Notes under the pieces: model-generated
Told to the model about the DNA's origin: nothing
Database searches by the model: none
The model's input: only the letters and a program-made list of their open reading frames with translations
NCBI RefSeq assembly: GCF_963678635.1
Contig: NC_087068.1
Location: forward strand, 8,996,027 to 9,060,026
Length of the DNA: 64,000 bases
Direction: 5' to 3'
From: Symsagittifera roscoffensis
Taxonomy: Eukaryota > Xenacoelomorpha > Acoela > Convolutidae
Shown here: piece by piece, positions 34,201 through 46,200 of the stretch
How positions within the stretch are numbered: position 1 is the stretch's first letter
Layout: each line of letters begins with the position of its first letter
Made by a program: the position numbers and the translations under genes

Positions 34201-37200
34201 AATATCTAGTAATTGGAGTATATTATTTACGCGATAGGCTTTTTCGTGTATTGGTGATATTGTAGCGTTGGTTTCACAATATCCTAAAAGTCCTAAAGGT
34301 AATGTTACTTGGTAAGGTGTGTTGTTATAGACATGTAAGGAAATGATATCTGAATTCGAATTTTTCAAATATTTTATGGATGAGATTGTGATTTTGAAAA
34401 ATTTGTGAATAGGTTTGAATTCAAAATCTGACATATAAAATTTTTGTTTGTTTTGTTCTTTATCATATTGGTGAACTTGTTTGATTGAAAAATTATAGAT
34501 ATTTCCTGATAGTGGTTTTAGGTGTTTTCTTTGTTGGTTAAATATCGGGTAGAATTTTGAAAAGAATGGTGGTTGTTTATTTAATCTTTGAAAAAATGTT
34601 AAGGATGTTTCTTTTGTTTTTGTATATTTATCTTTGATTAATATTTTACTATTTAGGATGTTAATTGTTGGTATATACTTCGAAATAAATGGTATTCCAA
34701 TGATATTATATTTAATATCAGTGATATGGAATATTTGTTTAAATGGCTTATTTAAAATTTTGCTTTGCTCCATTGTTCTGGTGGGGAGGAGAAATAATTG
34801 GATTTTTCCGTAGTTTATCAATGTTGATCCTTGTGCTGTTGCTAACTTACTGGAGGTTTCAAGAGGTGTTAGCTTTGGGTGTAAAGTTTTTATTTCATTC
34901 CATGTGGGGATGTTTATTATGTTTGATTCTGCTCCTGAATCAATTAAAAAATCTATTTCAAGGTCTGGTGGTTGAAATTCTTTATTTCTTGGGCTTTCTA
35001 AGAGAAATGGTATTGTCCAAATTTTTTCTTTGGGTTGTTCTTTTTGTATATTTTGATAAATGTGGTTTGTATTCAAGCATTTTGTTTTGATATTTTTATT
35101 GGTTTGATTTGTAGTGTTAATCTCATTTGTTTCTTGCGTCGTTGGTGTGGAATTTATGGGTGTAGTGTAATAATTTTGAAGAAATTCTGATTGATTTTCA
35201 TATATGTGTGATGAAAAAGGTTGTTCATATATGACAGATTCATAGTCATTTTCGACTTTTATCATATTGATAGAAAGAGTGTTTTCAGTATCACTTTCTG
35301 AATCTGATGATGTACAGTTTATTTGATTGAGTTGTAACGTATCAGTTACTGTGTCATCAATACCAGGAGGGTCTGATGTTGTTTCTGGATTAGATTGTAC
35401 TTGATTAATATGTCTTTGATGTTTAGGTGTACTACTTCTGTGGCGATTATTAGAATTATTATAGTTATTATTATTCCGGTGTGGTGATTGGGAATAATTT
35501 CTATAACGATTATTATAACTTGAGTGTCGATTCTGTGAATTATTTCGCGATCTGTTTTGGTAATTATTGTTTGGTCTGTTATAGTTCGATCTATTATATG
35601 AGTTATTCCTTGATTGATTGTTCGGGTAATTCTGGTTTCGGTTGTTTGAATAACTTCTATTTCGATTATAGGAGTAGTTTCTATTCCTATTGTATGATGA
35701 ATTTCGTGATTGGTTGTTTGGATAGTAGTTATTTCTTGATTGGGAATTAGATCTAGAAACAAATCGTTGTGTATTTGAATGTGATCTGGAGTAGTTATTT
35801 CGACTATTTGGTCTATTGTAGTGATTTTGTGATGAATTATGCGTGTTTCTTCGTTCTGGTGATCTTCTTCTATAACTTGAGTTATATGGTGATTGATTTC
35901 TTGTATAATTTGTATTGTTCGGGAGTGGTTTTCCTGAACTGTTGTTGCTGTAGACTGTTTTGTTCGGTAGGTTTTGATCTTTTTTCATGTATTGATGGAA
36001 TGATTTATTTGGTTCTTTATATTTTTGAGGTTTATTTTGATTGTCTTGCTGTTTTTGTCTACATTCGGAAATACTATGTCCGTATCGTCGGCAATAATTA
36101 CACCATTTTTTGAAAGATGGTTTGCCTTTAAAGTTTGGGTTCTTTTCGTAAATATTGAGTATTTCAGTGATTTTTTCAACGAGGTCTGTCTCTGATTCCT
36201 GTATATTATTAATATTAGTGGGAGTCGTTTCAATTCTGTTAACGTATTGTAATTTCAGATTTTCCGTTTCTTCTAGTTTCATCGTGATTTCTGCTTGTTC
36301 TAATTTGTCTACTAGTTTTCGAAAATCTAAATCGGGTTCTCGAATTGAAGAAGGATGGGATGCTCTCTTTTTTATTGCTATTTTCCTTAATTGTGGTGTT
36401 AAGGTCATCATTAAGATTTCTGTCATCTTTGTGTTTTTATAGTCGTGTGTATTTAGTGAATATGCTTTTCGAACTAGTGTTTCGATTCGTACTGCTAATT
36501 GCTTGATGGTTTCGTTTGGTAATCTGCGAATTTCATTACATAAAACTCTTTGTTGTTGTTTGTTTCTTTCGGAGTCAAACATTTTTGAAAATTCCTGTGT
36601 AAACCTTTTCCAGTTTGATTTTATTTCTAGAGGTAGTACTGAAAACCATTTTTGGGCTGCGCCATCTAAGGTTGTTTGTATTAACGCTGTGCGTCGATGT
36701 ATCCAGTTTTGATGTAGTGGCGTATTAATTGGTTCAGGTCCAATATTTAAAATCAGGTTTGCTGTTACTGCATTTAAATAATCTTCTACAGAGTATTCAG
36801 GGTCTGTTCCTGTGAAAACCATTAAAGGTTTGTTTGATGTTATTGATGATCCACCCATAAGGTATGGATTCATTGTCATTTGTAATGATTCTGCTGCATT
36901 TGGCATTTGAGAAAAATTTGAAAGTTGGTTTCTTGTTATTTCATGTTGTTGGAGATAATATGGGAGTGGTATTTCATTTTGCATTTGTGATGGTTGATAC
37001 GAGTGTGCAGTCATTGGATTTTGTTGTTGAATTGGTTGAAAAGATTGTGTATTAATTAGATTTTGTTGTTGAATTGGTTGTTGATGTTGTGCATCTATTG
37101 ATTGTGGAGAAAAATTTCTATGATTTGTACGTGTTCTCTGTATTCCTTGTCTACGATATTCTTGAGTATTTGGTGCAAATATATCTGGTTGTAAGAAATC

Positions 37201-40200
37201 ATCATCTGAGGATAAATAATCTATTTGATAAGATGTCTGTTTTTTATTTTTATTTTGTTGAAAAAATGGGTAATTTTCACTGTGATCCTGTGGAGGATTT
37301 GTTTGGAAATTTATTGAATTAGGTTGGGTCATTGGGTTATCCCAATTTCGAGATCTTGTATATTGGTTAAAATTTCTTTGTGGTTGATTATATGTTTTTG
37401 ATGGATGTGTATAATTATAATTATGGTCTGTAAAGTTGTTTCTAGTGAATGTTTTGCGTGTTTTTGATGGTATTGTCATGGGTCTGTATGTTTGGTAATC
37501 CATATGTGAATATTTAGGGGCAACCGAAGGTTTAACGGTTGATTGTAAGGTTACCTGTGTTTGTGAAGGATTTGTATTTCTTGGTGTTGTTAAATTTGGG
37601 CGTATTGGTGAAATACTTTGTTGTGTAGTTGTTGTGTGTACAATTTCTTCATTTATGAAGTGTGATGGTGTCTGGATATCTTGTTGAGTAAGATTCCTAG
37701 TTCCATTGAGGTTTTCATTGTGTATGACTGTAGAGTTTAAACTATTATTTTGTGTATCGGGCAAAAATGTATTATAGTTTAATGGTGTTGCATCAATGGT
37801 GAATGGTATTATTTTTACATAATCTCTTATGTAAGATATCGTACTTATTGCTTGAGTTGAGATTGATTGTGGGAAGCTTATAAATGCGGGATGAGACCAT
37901 TCGGGGTCCCAAACATAATCTGATTGTTCTGTGATAGCGGTATCATCGTTCGAGTTTTGGGGTCTAAAATTTTTTCTTGCTTGTGCAATTAAATCAATAT
38001 TGTGTGTGAAATAATCTATTATGAACCATGCCAAAATTTTTTGTAGATCGTGTTTTGTATGTTGTGAAACGTCGTCTTTCGTGAAATTTTCTTTAATGAT
38101 GTTTAAATAACTAGAGAGTAGTGTGATTTCATGTCGTACTCTTAAATGTTTAGATGTTTCTGTCGGTGAGACATTTGTTATTGGGATTTCGTTTTCTAAT
38201 ATCGAAATATAACTATATATTATTGCGAAAACTTCATTGGTGAATATGGAGTTTGCTCTTTGTGAGTTATGATATTGGATGCTTTTTATATATTCTGAAA
38301 AAACTTTTGAAAATTCTAAATCAAGATCGTCTGTTTGAATTGTATATTTTCTATTATTATGGTTTGGTGAGGTGAATTCTATGGAGTAGATTCCATACTG
38401 TTGTGTTATGTTGCATATATCTTTTAAGTAGTGGTCTATGATTTGTCTTTTGATTTTTACATCTGGGAACTCTGTTTTACATGGACTGATTCCGGGTTCA
38501 AATAAATTTAATAGTAAATTTTTGCAAAATATATGCTGTCCTCTATCAGTGGTTGCATCTATTATAAAAGGAAAGATTTCATCATCATCTGGGGTTTCGT
38601 CACCTGGGGTGTGCGTTGAGCTCATTTTTTCGTTCGATGACTGTTAATATGTAATTATTAATGTGTCGAATTGGTTGATTCCAATTGTATAAATGTACTG
38701 GTTTGTGTTTATACTGCTTTTTTATTCTTCTTTTTCCTCTTTTTGATGAATTTGAAGTTGTTTCTGAGTCAGAAAAATATAATTGATCGTGAAGTGGGCA
38801 ATTTTTATCTATTGATTCTTTTAGTTTGTAAAGTTCGTCTAAACTGTTGGTTTCTGATTCTGAAAATGCGTTTCGATTTTTTGAAAATCTTTTTCGTGTT
38901 ATTTGTCTTTGTTTCGTTATTATTTTTCTTTTTAGTGTTTGTCGTTTTGTTCGAATGTATCCAACTGTTTGTGTATGAGGTGTGATTACAAGGTCGTATT
39001 TTTTGTTATCTATTTCACCATTGTGTAAAACGATTGTTTGTTTATTTCCTAGGTTTTTAAATGACATAAGGTTTAGGATGACGGATGCAAAAGGTTGTTA
39101 AATGATTTCTATTTTCTTAAACTGTTAGTTCTTACGATTTTTTGGTTAGCTTAACCTGGGTCTATTTGTTCAGGGTTGGAGAGAAAAGTATATCGATTCC
39201 GAAGAATGATTTTTTACTTTCTCGTGGCTAGTATAAGTTAAGGTGTTAACTTACTTAATCTTACTTAGGGGTAGTGATTGTGTTCAAGGGTTGGAGAATA
39301 GTAAATCGATCCACAAGGTTCAGGTATAATTAGAACGCGAGTAGTTCGTTAGATACTATTTTAAACTTACTAAGTCTAAGATTTATCCTGGGTCTGTTAA
39401 GAGGGGGGGTCAAGTGAAGGATGAATATTCGAAGTTCTTCACTGTTTATCCTAATTTGAATGATTAGTTTTGTTTAAAAATTTCTATTAGTCTTAGGTCT
39501 TTAGAAAGGGTTGGGTAGTGAATCGACGTTTGAGGTCGTTAGACACTAATTAAGTGGGTGGGAGAGAACAAAGTTGTTCTGTTTGATCCAAGGATAAGCC
39601 TTGATGATCAAATTTGAAATTTAATTAAGTAGAAAATGATTTAAGATCCAAGGATAAGCCTTGATGATCTGGTTTTAAAATTAAGTGAATTTAAGTTTTA
39701 ATAGAATTTTAAATGTGTGTAAAGGAAAGATTTAGTGTTTTGATGATATTAGTGGGTTTATGATTGCTGTTATGTTTTAGGTGATGGAGCTGGAACAACA
39801 GGATGATTTATGATTACTAACCATTTATTGTCATGCTACTAATTTTTATTTTTTATTTTTCAATAAATATTTTTCAAACATGTTTTGTATATTACTGCAG
39901 AGTTTTAGGAAAACGATCTTAGATCTTTTTATCAATCGTTATTGTATATTAATAATTTTGTTTAGCGCCTGAAATGATTTTGAAGATTAACTTCAAGGTT
40001 TTATGTTTGCAAATGAAAATCTAAATTCATTGCCAGTAGTATTCTAAATATAAAAGTTTGTTCTGGTTTTTGCCTAACTATCATATAGCTATATGGCAAG
40101 TTTCTACTTTGTCGTATGTCGTCTCTGGTTCGAGGTCTTCTTCCAATTCCGGGTAGTTCTGTTATGGTTCGGAATATTGGCTCTGATCTATTGAGTCGTA

Positions 40201-43200
40201 GAGACATTTCGATTAAATTATTGTCGTATAACATTTTGTAAATGTTTTTGTCTAATTTCTAATCTATTTTGGTTAATTCTAAGCTATTAAGGTCTTGTTC
40301 GAGACTTATGGTCGCACCAGATGAGTTATGACTGGAGTGTATAACTCATAGAGTAATTTCGGATAGGGTACACCGTCTGCTCGTCACGCTATCTTATTTT
40401 CGGCCGGATAGATTCGTGCAACTTCTTAGTCTAATACCGATCCTAATCTTACTCTTATACTATCTAGTCTCAGGTTGTTTAACTAGTCTCTGCTAGGCTC
40501 AATAGATCTAGGGTATACTGGTTTATTGCGGCTGCTGAAGTGCTCGGGAGAGTCCAACTAATTTCTAAGTTAAATTCAAATCTCTCTGGTGCTGAAATTA
40601 CAAGTAACTTCAGCACTTACAAATAAGTGGGTTGTTAGTTAGATGGATCATGATTGGTTAATATTAAATACTTTACATTGGTAAAATATCTAATTTATCC
40701 AATCATAAAATGTAGTTTAGATCAGGTTCCACATTGAAACTGTCCTAAACTGACTGAATTTATCGTTTATCGCGATCGAATTTTTGAATATTGAGCTCGA
40801 ATTAAAAGACAAAGATTTAGCGCATTCGGAATTTCGTGCATGAGGGATTCTCCCGATCTGGGACGACCTCTAACAAAAATGACTTAATATGGACATATCT
40901 GAGATAAGCTCATAATTTTGGCGCGGCGGTACTTATTAATAGATTTTCCAAGTTTTGCAACAAAACTTTGATATGCGTTTAATCTAGGTAATTTTCTAAT
41001 AGATAAGTTATTTTTGAAAAGTAAGTTATTTATAGATAAATAATTTTGAAAAAGTTTTCCAAAAATTTCAAGCACAGGAAAAGTCATCAATTACATAAAT
41101 TATTTTTGAAATTATTTCATCACGGCAAGAATTCAACGTGATTTGTCGGTAAAATAAAATGATATTCTTGATTTCACGCAAAAACCGAATCTTAAATGCA
41201 AACAATCAGCATTTTAAAATCGTTACAAAACTTTGACATAGACACTAACCACTTAGACTGAGTATCACAATGTCATGGCCCTTGCTTATGTCCGTGTAGT
41301 GTCCATCATACCTAATAGCATACAAGTCACGTGACTGAGAAGTGCCTCCTTCATCCTTCGCACTCATAGTGTATTCACCTAATTGCAAACCATTTATTCT
41401 GTAACTCATTTTAACTCAAATAATTTTTCTTAAATGTGGAAAAAAGCAAATGGAAAAAAGCAAAAAGCAAAAGCGAAAATTTTTATCTATCTAAGGTTAA
41501 AAAACGAATTGAAAACCCTTTTTTTCGCGCCCGGATTGAATTGATCGACTTATGTATCGATTGGCCTTGCTGGACTGAAAACTTTCATTCAACCTATATA
41601 ACTGACTTATGTTACAGCTGACATTTGCTCAAGCCATAAGCACTATACTTAATTCGACCATCTCGACCCCAGCGCCATAAAAACCATAAAAATGGGCTTC
41701 ATACTTAAAGGAAAGTTTCAAGGACTTTGAATTAGAGATGGCAACAAAAATGACAGCAAAAGGGAGTCTAAAGACTAAAATGATGCTGTAATTTTGCTCT
41801 GTGATTTTGGACTGTTTCATCTGAGTAAAGGTGGGGATATTTTGGGAGGTTGTGAATCGGCTGACCTGCTTTGACGATGAAGTTTGCGGGGTCAATGATG
41901 GTCTTATTATGTCCTTCTGATGGTTTATTATACACACAGTGGGCTGCAGTCACCACCTGGTCCAGACCAATCAACGCACCTCCGCACGAGTAGCCATCTA
42001 AACATCAACATGGAGCAGAAACCAATATTTGAAACGCTATATTAGTTTTCATAATCAGCCTGCAACATGATACATTTCCAACAAGAACAACCAAATGAGC
42101 AGCTCGAAAAAAACCAAAAAAAAAGGACCAGATTCTAGTCATTAGCAGCGTAGCAGTAGTGGTTAAATTTGGTTAGCAGCCTAGCATTATAATTTTTCAG
42201 CAGCCTAGTCTTCAATGAAGGGTTCGCAGAGTATGAGTTTCCATGATTTCCTGAGCCGCGTGAACAATTAAGAATTGCACGTCCGAAAAAAGGCGGTTCG
42301 TTTCAATTAGCTGAAACGTTGAATCAACAAAAAAATTGTAACACTACAAAGCAGCGGCTTGCCTAGCAAAAATTAACAAAACGGACCCACGTCTAGAAGC
42401 TAAAAACTGCTAAAACTGTTTGAGAAAGCAAAAGTCAGAAGATAGTCCACAAAGATACAATCTTGAAAATGAAGTCGAACTCCAAGAAATACGTGTACAA
42501 CAGGAGAAGCTACATCATCATCATGAAACTATTACGAAACTGGAAAAAAGAGGTAGAAGTTTTCCGAAAACAGTTTTGAAAAAATTATGCCGAGTAGCCA
42601 GCTTTGCAGTTTTTCAATGATAAATTTCAAACCAACTTTGTCCATCGCTATGAACAAAAAATCATATATTATCGAACAGCTTAAACGATAAACTAACCAA
42701 TAGGATTTTAGGCAGATAACAACTTTTTTCATATTTTTTGGCACCATGAAAAATGTGAATAGCATTGTTGACAAGTAATCTAAAGCGACAAAAGCGAAAC
42801 TTAAGTGATTCTTATGGGACCCAATTTTGATGACGGCGGACTAATTGTAGAAAAAATCATGCAAACAACTTCGTGAAACTAATGAGATATCTCGTGAAGA
42901 GTTACAGCTTGCAAAAGATTATATGAAAAAAAAGTTTTTTTCAGCAATCAAAATAAAATTGAAATCAATTTTTTCAAGGATATTTTGGAAAGCATGTGTT
43001 TGGAAAGAGCTTGATTTTTTTGTGTGTTCTGAAACTGATTGCTTGAGACTCATCTCAAAACTGCTAATAGTCGTGATGACGGAGTACACCCAATTGCAAG
43101 TTCTTTTCATTTTCTAATTAAAAATTTCAGGGTTTACCTTCAAATGAAGCTCTAAAGTTATCCAATGCTGAAATTGAACACCGAAAATTAATTCCAAACC

Positions 43201-46200
43201 AAAAAAAGTTTGATTTAAACTTTTAACTGTCAGCTGATGAAATTATTTTTTTTTGTAAATTTTGTAGTTTCTTTCAGTTCAGGTAATGGACAGCAAAACC
43301 AGTGCTTTATTCAGACGGGGATTAATCTGAACGTTTTTAAAGTGAAACGATTTAACATATTTCAACACTGGTTTCAATAAGTTTTATTTTTTATCCTTAA
43401 AACTTGATTTTTTCTAGTCATAAAAAGATTCAAATCAGTTCTCTCTAGAGGTTTAAGGAAAACTCGGTTCGTTTTGATGACCTGGAAGAACTACAAACAT
43501 TAATTTTTTTTTGGAAATAGAAAATCAGTCGAGAACAGTTACTTTTAACTTACAAAGTGACAGAAGTGTTTAAAACAATTATCAAGAAATGTTCCAAGTT
43601 TAGGTGAATTTTCGATCAACACAGTACCGGTAGCAACAGAAATATGACTCAATAACAAATTATGGAATTTTTTTTTTCAAGCTCAAGTCATACTTTTATT
43701 CTTTTTCAGCGCTCAGAATGCAAATAGATAAACGCGGAGAACCCATTGCCATTCAAAATTCATATATGTAAATAGTTCATGACTGCTGGCCAATTTGTTC
43801 TACGATTTGTTATGGGTTGAGTAAGGATAAAAGCGTAAAGCATCAAGGTTCAGTTTTCGTTGCGTCACAAAAAAAGTTTTTTAAAAAAATAGACGATCTA
43901 CCGTTAGAAAATCTCAAAATTCTATCAATATACAAGTTTTCTGCCTCCAATAAGGCAAATTTATCATTATGATATACTCAAGGATCGCAGTAAATGACAA
44001 AAAAATGCAAATAGCTTTCATGATTTCTAGAATCGCCCTACTTAATTTTCTCACATTGTTAAAATACATCTTCTTCGCAGAAGGTAAAGCAGATTCTAAA
44101 TAAGGGTCTTTTTGTATGACGAACTCGCTGTGAAAAGTTTTCGAATTTTTGATTCCGAAACAATTTATGGAAAATATCAAGCTAACTTTGCAATTTTTTG
44201 TTTGTTTTTTGAAATTAGGGAAAAACAATTTGCCACAAAAATGCTTCGTGAAAAAAAAATAAAAAACAAGAGCTTGTTTTTAGATTCTCTCAAAATTTTC
44301 AATAAACTTAAAATATAGGTTTTTTTGTACTGTTTTGAAAACTTGTTTACTTATTTCATGTGAATGAGTTTTTGAATCAACGCAAACTAGGTAACGAAAT
44401 TAGGTTATGTACAAGACTTTCAAAACGCACATTAGAACTTATATGCTCCTAACAATAAAATAGATGCTCGGATATTCGAGTAGAAAATTTTTTTTTTTAC
44501 AATGTTGAGAAAACAAAAAATTTTATAAAGTTTTTTATTGAGACAGATCAGTTTCCGCAAAAAAATGCTAGAAACAAATCTTGTATTTTTCAGCTCAATT
44601 TAAAAAATTCTTCAGCAAAAATGATACTTCAAATGCTTCAAAATGCTGTGTGCATTATACAGAACATAAAAGTTATAATTTATAGTTTTCAAATCAGTAT
44701 TTTCCCATTCTTTCGACAATTTCAAAAGAGGAGAAGAGTTTTGTACTCGGTCAAGTTTTGATCTCATTTTTTAAATTTTTTTCCAAACAAAATCTGTCAG
44801 GTATCATAAAACTTCGGAATATGTCAAATGATACTCTAAATTGAAGTCTGTTCATAAAGTGATTCTCATTACAATGACAATTTTTCTCAATACTGGAATT
44901 TTTTAAAGTTTGTTCAATTTTTCGATTTTTGGTTAAACTTCGAATGAATAAAGCAAGTGAGCAGGCTAACAATTCGTTTTGCGCAATTTATCAGTTTTTT
45001 TTTGCGTCAGTTTTGGAATAATTTCAAAAAAGAAACATGAATCTTTTTCTGCAAAAAATTAGAAAAATAAATTACTTTTTTTAATGATTTTTCAATCTCT
45101 CTTGTAGTTTTTCAACAAAAACTGTAGGACAGTTTGCCTTTATCACCATGACTAACAAATAATCTACAATGTAGTCTCACTTTTTACCACACAGCGCAGA
45201 AAAAACTATACTAAGTTCAAGAAAAACTTTTGTTTTTTCTTGTCATTTTCGATCGCCCAAACTGGTTTGAATGAAAAATCCCTTTCAAGCATAACCCTTC
45301 TGTAACTTTCTTGGAAGGTCAAAACAACAATTTTGGATTATTTTTCTCTTGGAGTATAGTTTACTATAAAAGTCTATTTGAAATTAGTTTGAAGAAGACA
45401 TTGAGCATTGACGATTTAGCTGTCATAAAAAAAACCTTGGTATAAAGTTCAATTTGAAAAATACAAGAAGCTTTTTAATATTAGTTAACATCTCACTCTT
45501 AGCATTCCAACGGCAACCGCTTGGTTAGCATAAAAACTGACCAGCATAAATGTTGAAAACTGGAAATTGCATCATCTACTATAGTGTCGATAGTTTTTTC
45601 TCAAGTACCCGGGTTGACCTCCAGAGACCAAAAAAGCTAATCAACAATTCCATAAACTTAAGTATATGATTTTTTTTAAAATAAATTCCATTTTTTTCTT
45701 GTTTTGGTATAAAAGAACTTTTTTCTTGTTTTGGTATAAAATTTGGTTTATCGTACTTAAAAAAAAACAAAAAACTTTTTGTCAAAAAATGCTAATCATA
45801 CATTTTCTAAATATCGAAATTGTATGAATAGCATTTTTTTGATGGCAACAACAATAAATCGCAAAGTGTTTTTTATACTCAAACAAACCTTTTCAAAAAA
45901 CAATTTTTGCATGCAAAAATTAGTTTATTTTTGTGTGCATTATGTAGTCCTGGATACACTAATATTAGATTTTTTTCCTTCACGCCTATTTATTTTTTTC
46001 AGAAATGCTTAAAACTCAAATTTCTTTATTTCTTCTACATGGTATCTTTTTGTATGTCTTGATTAATGTCTGATAATATCATTACGAGGCCAAACTGTGC
46101 ATTTTTTGCGGAATCCGCAACATTGCTATTTTTTTTTTGATCTTCTCTGCTGTTTTGGATTCCACGGGCAGATAACTAAAACACTTTATTGCTTAAAATT

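Larger units (their letters stand above)
21808..40731 (-). mobile_element. Giant env-bearing LTR retroelement, Gypsy/errantivirus-like
   Basis: An 18,924-bp element bounded by two 410-bp direct repeats (TG...CA) and a CATT target duplication at 21804-21807 and 40732-40735. The pol order (protease, RT, RNase H, integrase with a GPY motif) and the 4-bp duplication are those of the Ty3/Gypsy group. It also carries an envelope-like gene and at least three accessory ORFs. It is more than twice the usual errantivirus length. The LTRs differ at one position (21815 g, 40329 t), so insertion was recent. It sits in sense orientation inside intron 3 of the serine protease gene. The gag-RT and integrase frames are separated by one TAA, the only apparent lesion. 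Confidence 0.93.

Noticed and set aside
35346-36233. Long frames inside the Gag low-complexity region, on both strands
   Set aside because: They are shadow frames of the Arg/Asn/Ser/Tyr-rich repeat coding of gag-pol.
42420-43117. Coiled-coil-like plus-strand frames
   Set aside because: Short, interrupted pieces without splice signals joining them; too weak to call a gene.
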